The position numbers and the translations under genes are program-made. Below the pieces are notes generated by a model. That model was not told the origin of the DNA, searched no databases, and saw only the letters and a list, made by a program, of their open reading frames with translations. DNA of 64,000 nt, from assembly GCA_021785695.1 (NCBI GenBank), contig JAJYEQ010000006.1, forward strand, positions 1 to 64,000, read 5' to 3'. This stretch comes from Actinomycetes bacterium (GTDB lineage Bacteria; Actinomycetota; Acidimicrobiia; Acidimicrobiales; RAAP-2). Shown one piece after another: positions 50,124-58,863 of the stretch (its first letter is position 1; every line of letters begins with the position of its first letter).

Positions 50124-51511
50124 GTGGTCACCTCGACGTGTGTGGGCAGGACGATATGCACCCGGGCCCCACCTTCGGGGCTGTCGAGGATGGCGACCGA
50201 GCCGCCGAGGGTCGTGATGTGGTCGCGCACCAGGGCCAGGCCCAGCCCCGTGCCGTGGGCGATGCCGCGCGCGTGGGCGGCTCGTCCGCGGAAGAAGCGG
50301 TCGAAGACCCGGTCGCGCTCCTCGACGGGCACGCCGGCTCCGGCGTCGTCGACGTCGATGACGACGGCGCCGGCGTCGGGGTGGATGCGCACGGCCACCA
50401 CGCCGTGGGCGTAGCGCTGGGCATTCGACATCAGATTGGCCATCACGCGCTCGAAGCGCCGCCGGTCGACGGCCACCTGGTCGTGCAGGGCAGCGGGATC
50501 GACCTCGATGGTGGGGACCGCGACTCCGAGGCGCTGCGCGGCGCTGCGGGTGGCCTGGCGGACGAGCTCGGCCACGGGCACCGCTTCGAGGTCCGGCGAC
50601 GAGGCGCCCGCGTCGCTGCGGGCCATCTCGAGCAGGTCGTCGATCAGGGTCTGGAAGATGGCCAGGTCCGCACTCAACAGGTCCAGGCTGGCACGTCCAC
50701 TCGCCGACAGCTCGTCGCGGTGCTGTTGCAGGACCGCGGCGGTGGTGGCCAGGGTGGTCAGGGGCGAGCGCAGCTCGTGGCTGACGTCACTGGCGAAGCG
50801 GGCGTCGTGCTCCAGGCGGTCGGCCAGGCGTGCCACCATCCCGTTGAACGACTCCGTCAGCTGCTGGATCTCCAGGTCGGGCCGGGTCAGGTCCAGGCGC
50901 GTCGTCAGGTCGCCCTCGGCGATGGCGGCCGCGGCCGACGAGACGCGCTGGAGCGGCCGCACGGTGCGCCGGGCCACCCAGAGGCCCCCGGCCAGCCCCA
51001 CGAAGGTGGTCACCAGCGCTCCCAGGCCCAGCACCGTCACCAGGGTGCGCAAGGTGTCGTTGAGCCGACCGAGGTGGAAGACCTCGAACACCTGGGTCTC
51101 CACGGCCGGGATGGGCACGCCGACTACGAAGATGAGCCGGTCATTGCGCTGGAGGGTCTGCTGGACCACGTGGCCCTGGTCCACCAGCCGGATGATCGTC
51201 GAGGTGACGTCGGTGGTGGCCGCGCCGTGGCTCTTGGAGAGCCACTGGTGGTGCGTGTGCACCAGGACGCTCGAGTTGGTCGCCTGCTCGATCGCGTTGA
51301 GTTGGTTGGCCAGGTCCGGGGGAGAGGTGTAGAGGGTGCTGCGAATGAGGGCGGCGCTGACGAAGCTCTGGCGCAGGTCGGTCTGCTGCTGATTGGAGAC
51401 CAGGACGCGCTCGAAGGCCACGTAGGTGAGCACCGCGAACAGCGAGCTGAGCAGCAGCGCGCCCACGGCGAACGTGGCCAGGAGGCGCAGATGCAGGCTT
51501 CGCCACCGCAT
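50120..51511 (-). CDS. mtrB: MtrB-like sensor histidine kinase
   Basis: 463 residues. Two membrane spans flank an extracytoplasmic sensor domain: RLLATFAVGALLLSSLFAVL near the start and LGLGALVTTFVGLAGGLWVA near residue 170. A HAMP domain follows, then the H-box SDVSHELRSPLTTL, the N-box ANLMSNAQRYAHG and G-boxes DVDDAGAGVPVEE and GTGLGLALVRDH. ATG 51511 overlaps the regulator stop by one base (TGATG). Together with the regulator and GerMN lipoprotein it resembles mtrAB-lpqB. Confidence 0.9.
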   Translation of the reverse strand: MRWRSLHLRLLATFAVGALLLSSLFAVLTYVAFERVLVSNQQQTDLRQSFVSAALIRSTLYTSPPDLANQLNAIEQATNSSVLVHTHHQWLSKSHGAATTDVTSTIIRLVDQGHVVQQTLQRNDRLIFVVGVPIPAVETQVFEVFHLGRLNDTLRTLVTVLGLGALVTTFVGLAGGLWVARRTVRPLQRVSSAAAAIAEGDLTTRLDLTRPDLEIQQLTESFNGMVARLADRLEHDARFASDVSHELRSPLTTLATTAAVLQQHRDELSASGRASLDLLSADLAIFQTLIDDLLEMARSDAGASSPDLEAVPVAELVRQATRSAAQRLGVAVPTIEVDPAALHDQVAVDRRRFERVMANLMSNAQRYAHGVVAVRIHPDAGAVVIDVDDAGAGVPVEERDRVFDRFFRGRAAHARGIAHGTGLGLALVRDHITTLGGSVAILDSPEGGARVHIVLPTHVEVTT

Positions 51512-52185
51512 CAGCGAACCAGCTTGTACCCCGACCCGCGCACGGTGACCAGGAAGGTCGGATTGGACGGATCGGGCTCGATCTTGGTGCGCAGCCGGCG
51601 GATGTGGACGTCGACCAGTCGGCTGTCGCCGAAGTAGTCGTAACCCCACACGCGCTCCAGGAGATCCTCCCGGCTGAGCACGCGACCGTCGACCTGGGCC
51701 AGGTCCACCAGGAGGCGGAACTCCGTCGACGTCAGGTGGAGCTCGGAGCCGTCGTCGTTGCGCACGACCCCCTCGTCAGGCAAGACCTGCAGCACACCCA
51801 GGCGGAAGGGTCCGATGCTGCGGTCGCTCCGGCGGCGCAGGTGAGCACGAACCCGGGCCAGGAGCTCCTCGGGGATGAAGGGCTTGGTGACGTAGTCGTC
51901 GGCGCCCGACTCCAGACCGCGCACGACGTCAGCCGTCTCGTCACGGGCGGACACGATCACGATGGGCAGGTCGCTCTGGTCGCGCAGCTGCTGGCAGGTC
52001 TCGAAGCCCGACATGCCCGGAAGCATCACGTCGACGACCGCCAGGTCGGCGGCGGCGCTGGCGAACAGTGCCAGGCCCTCCTCGCCCGAGCCGGCGTCGT
52101 CAACCACGAACTGCGCCCCTTCGAACATGAGACGTAAGGCGGCGCGAATGTGGTCGTCGTCCTCAACCAGCAAGATACGCGGCAC
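51511..52185 (-). CDS. mtrA: MtrA-like OmpR-family response regulator
   Basis: 224 residues. Receiver with phosphoacceptor Asp52 in AVVDVMLPGMSG and the conserved Lys101 in YVTKPF. The winged-helix output domain ends in VDVHIRRLRTKIE and VTVRGSGYKLVR, typical of MtrA. It probably controls cell-wall or cell-division genes, by analogy. GTG 52185 has GGAGG 5 bases upstream. TAGTGT (minus, 52211-52206) is a -10 box, giving a 14-base leader. It is divergent from xerC. Confidence 0.9.
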   Translation of the reverse strand: MPRILLVEDDDHIRAALRLMFEGAQFVVDDAGSGEEGLALFASAAADLAVVDVMLPGMSGFETCQQLRDQSDLPIVIVSARDETADVVRGLESGADDYVTKPFIPEELLARVRAHLRRRSDRSIGPFRLGVLQVLPDEGVVRNDDGSELHLTSTEFRLLVDLAQVDGRVLSREDLLERVWGYDYFGDSRLVDVHIRRLRTKIEPDPSNPTFLVTVRGSGYKLVR

Positions 52186-52205
52186 GGGCCTCCTCGATTG
52201 CCTTC

Positions 52206-52211
52206 ACACTA
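52206..52211 (-). promoter_or_regulatory. -10 box of the mtrA-mtrB-lipoprotein operon
   Basis: TAGTGT on the minus strand, 20 bases before GTG 52185. Divergent from the xerC box 32 bases away. Confidence 0.5.
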
Positions 52212-52242
52212 CCGAGAGTCCCGTCCCGACTCGAGCCCTGAG

Positions 52243-52248
52243 TAGCGT
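52243..52248 (+). promoter_or_regulatory. -10 box, leaderless type, of xerC
   Basis: TAGCGT ends exactly 6 bases before GTG 52255, without a ribosome binding site. Confidence 0.55.
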
Positions 52249-52254
52249 GGTGGC

Positions 52255-53148
52255 GTGGACGACGCCACGGCTCGGGCCGGTGGGGGATGGTCGCTCGAGG
52301 CGTTTGACGCGTGGCTGGCGGCGCGCGATCTGGCCGCCGCCACGCGGCGGGCCTACCGCCGCGACCTGGACGCCTTCGTCACCTGGTCGGGCGAGCCGGA
52401 CCCAGCCCACGTCACCGCGCGGGTACTGCGCGCCCACCTCGTTGACCTCACCGAGTCCGGGCGCCAGCGGTCGACCATCGCGCGCCGACGGGCGGCGCTG
52501 CGGACCTACTTTGCGTGGCTCACCGAGCGTGGCGACCTGCGCAGCGACCCGGCCAGCCGCCTCCTGGCACCCCGGCCGCCGGCCCGGCTACCGGTGGTGG
52601 TCGCACGGGAGCAGCTCGCCGCCCTCCTCGACGAGGACTGGGGAGACGACGAGTGGGCCATCCTCGATCGGGCGGTCTGCGAGGTTCTCTATGGGGCGGG
52701 CGTGCGGGTGAGCGAGCTGTGCGACCTCGACCGCGGGAGTGTGGACTGGGCCCGCGGTACCTTGCGCGTGCGGGGCAAGGGGCGCAAGGAGCGCGTCGTG
52801 CCGCTGCACCGTCGGGGGCTCGAGGCGATCCGCACGTGGGTCGACGACGCCCGCGACGACGTGGCCGACCCCGAGCAGTGCGGCGACGCCCTCTTCGTGA
52901 ACCACCGCGGGCGGCGCCTCGGTCCCCGCGACGTGCGGCGGATCTTGGACCGGCGCGCGGCGAGCGGCCACGTCTACCCGCACGCCTTGCGCCACACCTA
53001 CGCCACGCACCTGCTGGAGGGCGGCGCCGATCTGCGCCACGTCCAAGAGTTGCTCGGCCACGCGAGCCTGGCGACGACCCAGCTCTACACGCACGTGACC
53101 AAGACGCGGCTCCAGGCCATCCACCGCCAGACGCACCCCCGCGGCTGA
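52255..53148 (+). CDS. xerC: Tyrosine recombinase XerC
   Basis: 297 residues. It resolves chromosome dimers with XerD. The catalytic set is complete: Arg151 in GVRVSELC, Lys175 in RGKGRKER, His243 and Arg246 in PHALRHTYA, His269 in LLGHASL, and Tyr278 in QLYTHV. The N-terminal SAM-like domain covers residues 11-95. The gene stands ahead of rpsB, as in mycobacteria, which argues for a housekeeping rather than an integrase role. Confidence 0.94.
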   Translation: MDDATARAGGGWSLEAFDAWLAARDLAAATRRAYRRDLDAFVTWSGEPDPAHVTARVLRAHLVDLTESGRQRSTIARRRAALRTYFAWLTERGDLRSDPASRLLAPRPPARLPVVVAREQLAALLDEDWGDDEWAILDRAVCEVLYGAGVRVSELCDLDRGSVDWARGTLRVRGKGRKERVVPLHRRGLEAIRTWVDDARDDVADPEQCGDALFVNHRGRRLGPRDVRRILDRRAASGHVYPHALRHTYATHLLEGGADLRHVQELLGHASLATTQLYTHVTKTRLQAIHRQTHPRG

Positions 53149-53154
53149 GTCGAC

Positions 53155-53160
53155 TAGCAT
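53155..53160 (+). promoter_or_regulatory. -10 box of rpsB-tsf
   Basis: TAGCAT, 107 bases before GTG 53268, followed by a structured leader. Confidence 0.5.
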
Positions 53161-53166
53161 GGTCAG

Positions 53167-53187
53167 GCCCTCCCGCGGTGGGAGGGC
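53167..53187 (+). promoter_or_regulatory. Hairpin in the rpsB leader
   Basis: GCCCTCCC (53167-53174), loop GCGGT, GGGAGGGC (53180-53187): an 8-bp perfect stem at the very start of the predicted rpsB transcript. It has no T-run, so it is not a terminator. In many bacteria S2 represses its own rpsB-tsf leader, and this could be such a site. Confidence 0.5.
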
Positions 53188-53267
53188 ATGGACAATGGGC
53201 CGAGGGATATCGGACGGTCGTCGCTCGCGGCGCTCCCCTGGTCAGCAACCGGACGAAAGGACGACGC

Positions 53268-54317
53268 GTGGCACTGGTCACCTTGCAGGAGCTGCTGGAT
53301 GCGGGGGTGCACTTCGGGCACCAGACCCGCCGGTGGAACCCAAAGATGCGTCGTTTCATCCTGGGTGAGCGCAATGGCATCTACCTGATCGACCTGCGCA
53401 AGACGCTCACGGGCATCGAGGCGAGCTACGCCTTCGTGCGCGAGTTGGTCTCTCAGGGTGGAACGGTGCTGTTCGTGGGGACCAAGAAGCAGAGCCAGGG
53501 ACCCATCGCGGACTACGCACAGGCCTGCGGCATGCCCTACGTCAACCAGCGCTGGCTGGGCGGCATGCTGACCAACTTCGCCACCGTGCACGGGCGGGTG
53601 CGCCGCATGAGCGAGCTGCGCGCGATGCAGCGCGCCGGAGACTTCGACAGCATGCCCAAGCGCGAGGCACTGCGCCACGCGCGCGAGCTCGAGAAGCTGG
53701 ATCGCAACCTGGGCGGCATTGCGGCCCTCGAACGAGTGCCCGACGCCATCTTCGTGATCGACACGAAGAAGGAGCAGATTGCGGTCACGGAGGCGCGCAA
53801 GCTGGGCATTCCCGTGGTGGCCGTCGTGGACACCAACTGCGACCCCGACGTGATCGACTTCGTGATCCCGGGCAACGACGACGCGATTCGCGCGGGTGCC
53901 CTGATGGCACGTCTGGTGGCTGAGGCGGTTGTCGAGGGCCGGTACGTGCGCCAGAATCGGGTGAGCGCGACGCGCGCAGCGCAGGCGGCCGCGACTGAGT
54001 CGGCCCCCGCCCCCAGCGAGCCCGAGGTTGTCGCCGAGGTCCCCGCCCCCAGCGAGCCCGAGGTTGTCGCCGAGGTCCCCGCCCCCAGCGAGCCCGGGGT
54101 TGTCGCCGAGGTCCCCGCCCCCAGCGAGCCCGAGGTTGTCGCCGAGGTCCCCGCCCCCAGCGAGCCCGAGGTTGTCGCCGAGGTCCCCGCCCCCAGCGAG
54201 CCCGAGGTTGTCGCCGAGGTCCCCGCCCCCAGCGAGCCCGAGGTTGTCGCCGCGGCCCCCGCTCCCGGCGAGGGGACCGGAGAGGTCGAGACGCCGCTGG
54301 CTGCCGAGGCCGAGTAG
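53268..54317 (+). CDS. rpsB: 30S ribosomal protein S2 with a repeated C-terminal tail
   Basis: 349 residues, where S2 is usually about 230-280. The S2 core runs from [19 protein letters not shown] through residue 245 ([20 protein letters not shown], then [15 protein letters not shown]). A tail follows with seven near-identical 12-residue repeats ([12 protein letters not shown]), then an acidic end ([15 protein letters not shown]). GTG 53268 follows AAAGGA at 8 bases; homology ([10 protein letters not shown]) starts there. It leads the tsf-pyrH-frr-cdsA cluster. Confidence 0.95.
   Translation: MALVTLQELLDAGVHFGHQTRRWNPKMRRFILGERNGIYLIDLRKTLTGIEASYAFVRELVSQGGTVLFVGTKKQSQGPIADYAQACGMPYVNQRWLGGMLTNFATVHGRVRRMSELRAMQRAGDFDSMPKREALRHARELEKLDRNLGGIAALERVPDAIFVIDTKKEQIAVTEARKLGIPVVAVVDTNCDPDVIDFVIPGNDDAIRAGALMARLVAEAVVEGRYVRQNRVSATRAAQAAATESAPAPSEPEVVAEVPAPSEPEVVAEVPAPSEPGVVAEVPAPSEPEVVAEVPAPSEPEVVAEVPAPSEPEVVAEVPAPSEPEVVAAAPAPGEGTGEVETPLAAEAE
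54006..54257 (+). repeat. Seven 36-bp tandem repeats in rpsB
   Basis: Units of 36 bases start at 54006, 54042, 54078, 54114, 54150, 54186 and 54222. Each encodes [12 protein letters not shown]; copy 3 has PGVV and copy 7 ends VVAAA. The DNA is almost identical from copy to copy, so copy number could change by slippage. Confidence 0.95.
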
Positions 54318-54347
54318 TGAAGTTCGAGAGTCTAGAAGGAGATACAG

Positions 54348-55139
54348 GTGGCAATCACCGCCAAGGACGTCCAGGCCCTGCGCCAAGCTACGGGAGTGGG
54401 CATGATGGATGCCAAGCGCGCCCTGGAGGCCAGCGACGGAGACTTCGAGGCAGCGACGCAGTGGCTGCGGGTCCAGGGTTTGGCGTCGGCCGCTAAGCGG
54501 GCCGACCGCGAGGCCGGCGAGGGCGCCGTCGCCGTCGTGCGCGACGGGTCCGCGGCGGCCATCGTCGAGTTGCGCTGCGAGACCGACTTCGTGGCCAAGT
54601 CCGACGCCTTCGTGGCGTTGGCCGACGAGATGGCCACGCAGGTTGCCGCGCATGGCGAAGGGGCGATCGACGAATTCCGCGAGCGACTCGAGCAGATGCT
54701 GACCACCTTGAAGGAGAACATCTCGGTCGGGCGCGTCGTGCGCCTGTCCGCAGGGCCCGGCGAGGTGGTCGAGACCTACCTGCATCAGCAGTCGGGTCGC
54801 GGGGTGAACGCGGTGGCCGTAGTGGTCGCGAACGCCACACCCGAGGTCGTCCACGAGGTGGCCGTCCATATTGCCTTCGCGCGTCCGCAATACGTGACAC
54901 GCGACGAGGTGCCCGCCGACCTGGTGGCCGCCGAGCGCGCCACGGTCGAGGAGATCTCGCGGCACGAAGGCAAGCCGGAGGCCGCCCTGCCCAAGATCGT
55001 GGAGGGGCGCCTCAACGCGTGGTTCAAGGACCGGGTGCTCCTCGAGCAGGCCTACGTCCGCGACGAGAAGATGTCCGTCGAGCAGTTCCTGCACGGCGCC
55101 ACAGTGCGGGCGTTCGCCCAGGTGGTCGTCGGGGCCTGA
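54348..55139 (+). CDS. tsf: Translation elongation factor Ts
   Basis: 263 residues. It recycles EF-Tu-GDP. AKDVQALRQATGVGMMDAK is the N-terminal UBA-like motif and VELRCETDFVAKSDAF the signature. GTG 54348 is preceded by AGAAGGAGATACAG, a strong ribosome binding site. pyrH starts 2 bases after its stop. Confidence 0.96.
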   Translation: MAITAKDVQALRQATGVGMMDAKRALEASDGDFEAATQWLRVQGLASAAKRADREAGEGAVAVVRDGSAAAIVELRCETDFVAKSDAFVALADEMATQVAAHGEGAIDEFRERLEQMLTTLKENISVGRVVRLSAGPGEVVETYLHQQSGRGVNAVAVVVANATPEVVHEVAVHIAFARPQYVTRDEVPADLVAAERATVEEISRHEGKPEAALPKIVEGRLNAWFKDRVLLEQAYVRDEKMSVEQFLHGATVRAFAQVVVGA

Positions 55140-55141
55140 TC

Positions 55142-55852
55142 ATGCGTCGGCTCGTGCTCAAGATGTCGGGCGAGGCGCTGGCGTCAGCCGCCAGCGACGA
55201 GACGATCGACGCGACGACGGTCGACTTCCTGGCCCGCGAGATCGCCGCCGCGATGGATCGCGGTGGTCTGGAGCTGGCGGTGGTCGTAGGTGGCGGGAAC
55301 ATCTGGCGGGGCGCCACTGGCGCCATGGCCGGCATGAACCGGGCGAACTCGGACCTCATGGGGATGCTGGGCACCGTGATCAACGCGCTGGCTCTCCAGG
55401 ACGCGATCGAGAGCCACGGCCGGCCCACGCGCGTGATGTCGGCGATCGGGATGGACCAGGTGGCCGAGCCCTACATCCGCCGGCGCGCGGTGCGCCACCT
55501 CGAGAAGGGGCGCGTCGTCATCTTCGCGGCTGGCATGGGCAACCCCTACTTCACGACCGACACACCCGCCGCGCAGCGCGCCGCCGAGATCGAGGCGGAC
55601 CTCGTGCTGAAGGGCACGCACGGTGGCGTCGACGGCGTCTACGACCAAGATCCGCGACAGCATCCCGAGGCGCAGCGCTTCACGGAGATCTCCTTTGACG
55701 AGATCATCGCGCGCGAGCTGCGGGTGATGGACCTGACGGCGATCACCTTCTGCAAGGACAACAACCTGCCCATTCGGGTCTTCGACCTGATGAAGGCGGG
55801 GAACCTGGGTCACGTGCTTGACGGTGACGCTATCGGTACGCTGGTGAGGTGA
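55142..55852 (+). CDS. pyrH: Uridylate kinase
   Basis: 236 residues. It phosphorylates UMP to UDP. LVLKMSGEAL at the start, VVVGGGNIWRG at the nucleotide site, GTGNPYFTTDTPAAQRA-like AGMGNPYFTTDTPAAQ, and the C-terminal KAGNLGHVLDG are typical. ATG 55142 begins at MRRLVLKMSG. Its TGA overlaps the frr start. Confidence 0.96.
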   Translation: MRRLVLKMSGEALASAASDETIDATTVDFLAREIAAAMDRGGLELAVVVGGGNIWRGATGAMAGMNRANSDLMGMLGTVINALALQDAIESHGRPTRVMSAIGMDQVAEPYIRRRAVRHLEKGRVVIFAAGMGNPYFTTDTPAAQRAAEIEADLVLKGTHGGVDGVYDQDPRQHPEAQRFTEISFDEIIARELRVMDLTAITFCKDNNLPIRVFDLMKAGNLGHVLDGDAIGTLVR

Positions 55853-56418
55853 TGGACGCCGAGATGGCTGACCTCGTCATCGAGGAGGCGCGCGAAAAGA
55901 TGGCCCACGCGATCGAGCACGTGAGGACCGAGTTCGGCGCGGTTCGCTCGGGACGGGCGTCGTCGGCGCTGGTCGAGGGTCTGTCGGTCGACTACTACGG
56001 CGCGGCCACCGCGCTGAAGCAGCTGGCCAGCTTCTCGATCCCCGAGCCACGCCTGCTGGTCGTGTCTCCCTTCGACAAGGGGGCCATGCACGCCATCGAG
56101 AAGGCGATCCGGGACTCCGATCTCGGCTTGAACCCGTCGTCGGATGGCCAGGTGATCCGGCTGTCCTTCCCGACCCTGACCGAGGAGCGGCGACGCGAGT
56201 TCGTCAAGGTCGTGCGCGGTCGGGCCGAGGAGGGGCGGGTGGCCCTGCGGGCCATTCGTCGCCACGCTCGCCAAGAGCTCGAGTCCATGGAGAAGGACGG
56301 GCTGCCCAAAGATGAGATGGAGCGCCTGGAGAAGGCGCTCGAGAAGATGACCCACGATGAGGTCACCCGCATCGATGAGCTGCTCGAGCACAAGGAGCAG
56401 GAGCTGCTTGAAGTCTGA
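55852..56418 (+). CDS. frr: Ribosome recycling factor
   Basis: 188 residues. It splits post-termination ribosomes with EF-G. It has MAHAIEHVRTEFGAVRSGRA and the C-terminal DEVTRIDELLEHKEQELLEV helix of domain I. ATG 55852 overlaps the pyrH stop by one base; a GTG one codon earlier (55849) is possible. It overlaps the cdsA TTG start by 11 bases. Confidence 0.95.
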   Translation: MDAEMADLVIEEAREKMAHAIEHVRTEFGAVRSGRASSALVEGLSVDYYGAATALKQLASFSIPEPRLLVVSPFDKGAMHAIEKAIRDSDLGLNPSSDGQVIRLSFPTLTEERRREFVKVVRGRAEEGRVALRAIRRHARQELESMEKDGLPKDEMERLEKALEKMTHDEVTRIDELLEHKEQELLEV

Positions 56419-57700
56419 CGAAGACCCGCGCGAGGACGAGCCAACGGCTCGCCACCCGGTAGTCAGCCCGACCGACGCACGGGTGACGGTCAGCGGGGCA
56501 GAGCTAGCGGCCGATGCCGCGAGCGGCTCCAGCGAGTCGGCCCTGCCACATTGGACCGAGGCGCCCACGGGCCAGGTCCCCATCGTGGTGGCCGGCGAGC
56601 CGTCCGAAGACCCCTGGGCCGGGGTGCCCGGGCCGGCGTGGCGCGAGGGCGAGGCCGACTGGGTGGCCCACGAGGAGCAGTTCGACGCCTCGATGCTGGC
56701 GGGAGCCCCGCGCGAGACGGGCACGCGACCCTGGGAGTTCATCGATGAGCCGGCACCGGCGAGCGAGGAGCAGATCCTCGATGAGGCGCCGCGTCCCGAG
56801 CCCGAGCCCGAGCCCACACCGGTGGCCCGGACACGGCGTGCCGCCCGGGGCGACCTGTTGGCGGGCCGCGCCGTGCGCCAGACCCCCGGGCGCAGCGTCT
56901 CCTTGGCGACTGCCACCGGTCTCGGGCTCGCGGTCATCGCCGTGGCCGCGTTCCTCACCGGACCACTGGCCGTGCTGGTCCTGGTCCTGATCGTGATGGT
57001 CGGTGCGGCAGGCGAGGCGCTGGCCGGCTTCCGGCGCGCGGGGGCGCACCCCGCCACGATCCTGGCCCTGGTGGCGGTGGCCGTGGTCGACATCGCGGTC
57101 TACAACAAGGGCTTGCCGGCCGTTGCCGCCATCACCGTGCTGCTCGTGATCTTAGGCTTCATCTGGTACTTCAGCGCCTTCCGGCTGCTCGACGTCCTCG
57201 ACGGCCTGGGTGCGACGATCTTCGTCTACGCCTGGGTCGGGATCCTGGGCTCGTACGCGGCCGCCCTGGTGGCTCCCCGGTACTCCCCGGACCGTCACGG
57301 CATCGCGATCCTCTTCGGTGCCCTGGTCATGACGGTGGCCAACGACACCGGGGCGCTCTTCGTAGGTCGCTGGATCGGCCGGCGCCCGCTCAGCAAGGCT
57401 CTCTCGCCCCACAAGACGATCGAGGGCCTGATCGGCGGGACCGTGATCACCCTGGTGGCCGCCCTCGTGGTCAGCCGGATGCACCCGTGGTCGATGTCGC
57501 TCGCGCTGGAGGCGGGGGTCGCCGTGGCGATCGTGGCTCCCTTGGGCGACCTGTTCGAGTCGATGATCAAGCGGACCCTGGGCGTCAAGGATCTCGGTCG
57601 CATCCTGCCGGGCCACGGGGGGCTCCTGGACCGCATCGACAGCCTCCTGTTCGTCCTGCCGACGGTCTTCTACCTGGTCCACGCGGTCCACCCGGTCTAG
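56408..57700 (+). CDS. cdsA: Phosphatidate cytidylyltransferase with long acidic N-terminal extension
   Basis: 430 residues. It makes CDP-diacylglycerol. About 150 N-terminal residues are acidic and proline-rich with no recognised domain (SDEDPREDEP, PRPEPEPEPTPVARTRRAA). About eight membrane spans follow. The signature SMIKRTLGVKDLGRILPGHG then GLLDRID near the end is intact, with the catalytic Asp residues. TTG 56408, inside the frr end, is chosen because GGAG precedes it and no other start lies before the acidic part. dxr starts 2 bases downstream. Confidence 0.92.
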   Translation: MKSDEDPREDEPTARHPVVSPTDARVTVSGAELAADAASGSSESALPHWTEAPTGQVPIVVAGEPSEDPWAGVPGPAWREGEADWVAHEEQFDASMLAGAPRETGTRPWEFIDEPAPASEEQILDEAPRPEPEPEPTPVARTRRAARGDLLAGRAVRQTPGRSVSLATATGLGLAVIAVAAFLTGPLAVLVLVLIVMVGAAGEALAGFRRAGAHPATILALVAVAVVDIAVYNKGLPAVAAITVLLVILGFIWYFSAFRLLDVLDGLGATIFVYAWVGILGSYAAALVAPRYSPDRHGIAILFGALVMTVANDTGALFVGRWIGRRPLSKALSPHKTIEGLIGGTVITLVAALVVSRMHPWSMSLALEAGVAVAIVAPLGDLFESMIKRTLGVKDLGRILPGHGGLLDRIDSLLFVLPTVFYLVHAVHPV

Positions 57701-57702
57701 CG

Positions 57703-58863
57703 ATGGCGCGCCGGGTGGCCCTGCTCGGGGCGACGGGCTCGATCGGCCGTCAGACGCTGGAGGTGCTGCGGGGCCACCGTGAGGAGTTCACGTTGGTCTC
57801 GGTGGCCGCGGCGCGGCGTCTCGACGAGCTGGCCGACATCGCGCGCGAGTTCGCGGTGACCCACATCGGCGTCGCGCGCGAGGAGGACCGCGCGATGATG
57901 GCCGGCAAGCTCGCGGGGCGCGCGGACGTGGTCGCGGGTCCCGCGGGGCTCGCGCAGCTGGCCCGAGAGGCCGACATCGTGGTCAACGCGGTGGTGGGCT
58001 TCGCCGGCTTGCCCGTGACCCTGGCCGCGCTGGCGGCCGGCAAGCGTCTGGCCCTGGCCAACAAGGAGTCCTTCATCGCCGCCGCGCCGCTGGTCGAGCG
58101 CGTCCGGGCCACGCCCGGTGCCGAGGTCGTGCCACTGGACTCGGAGCACTGCGCCATCCACCAGTGCCTGGCCGGGTCGAGCGCCCCGGGCCACCCGGAT
58201 GTGCGCGCCCTGTGGCTGACCGCATCGGGCGGCCCGTTTCGCGGCTGGACGCGCGACCGTCTAGCCGAGGCGACCAGGCAAGACGCCCTGCACCACCCGA
58301 CGTGGTCGATGGGGCCCAAGATCACCGTCGACTCCTCCACGCTGATGAACAAGGGTTTCGAGGTCCTCGAGGCCTCGGCCCTCTTTGGCATCGAGGTCGA
58401 CCGGGTCAAGGTCGTGGTGCATCCCCAGTCCATTGTGCACTCGATGGTCGAGTACGTCGACGGGTCGCTGCTGGCCCAGCTGGCGCGGCCCGACATGCGC
58501 CTGCCCATCGCCTACGGCCTCGGGTATCCCGAACGTCTGGCTGACGGGTGGGGCGCCCTCGACTTGACGCAGCGCCTGTCGCTGACCTTCGAGCCGCCCG
58601 ACGTGGAGGCGTTCCCCGCGATTCCGCTCGCCTACGCGGCCGCCCGTGCGGGCGGTGCCGCGGCGGCCTGGCTGTCGGGCGCCAACGAGGTCGCCGTCGA
58701 CGCGTTCCTGGCCGGGCGCCTGCGCTGGTCCGAGATCGTCCCGGTAGTGGCCACCGTGATGGACGGATTCGTCGACGGGCCGATGCGCGAGGTCGCTGAC
58801 GTCGTCGCCCACGACGCCGCGGCGCGCGATCGGGCGGCTCGCGCCATTACCGTGCACTCGTGA
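57703..58863 (+). CDS. dxr: 1-deoxy-D-xylulose 5-phosphate reductoisomerase
   Basis: 386 residues. The committed MEP-pathway step to isoprenoids. VALLGATGSIGRQTLEVL binds NADPH; ALANKESFIAAA and LDSEHCAIHQCL are the substrate and metal motifs, with Glu in DSEHC. TASGGPFRGW is the flexible loop, and DSSTLMNKGFEVLEA completes the family pattern. ATG 57703 begins MARRVALLG. Together with ispG at 60145 it provides two MEP steps in this cluster. Confidence 0.97.
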   Translation: MARRVALLGATGSIGRQTLEVLRGHREEFTLVSVAAARRLDELADIAREFAVTHIGVAREEDRAMMAGKLAGRADVVAGPAGLAQLAREADIVVNAVVGFAGLPVTLAALAAGKRLALANKESFIAAAPLVERVRATPGAEVVPLDSEHCAIHQCLAGSSAPGHPDVRALWLTASGGPFRGWTRDRLAEATRQDALHHPTWSMGPKITVDSSTLMNKGFEVLEASALFGIEVDRVKVVVHPQSIVHSMVEYVDGSLLAQLARPDMRLPIAYGLGYPERLADGWGALDLTQRLSLTFEPPDVEAFPAIPLAYAAARAGGAAAAWLSGANEVAVDAFLAGRLRWSEIVPVVATVMDGFVDGPMREVADVVAHDAAARDRAARAITVHS

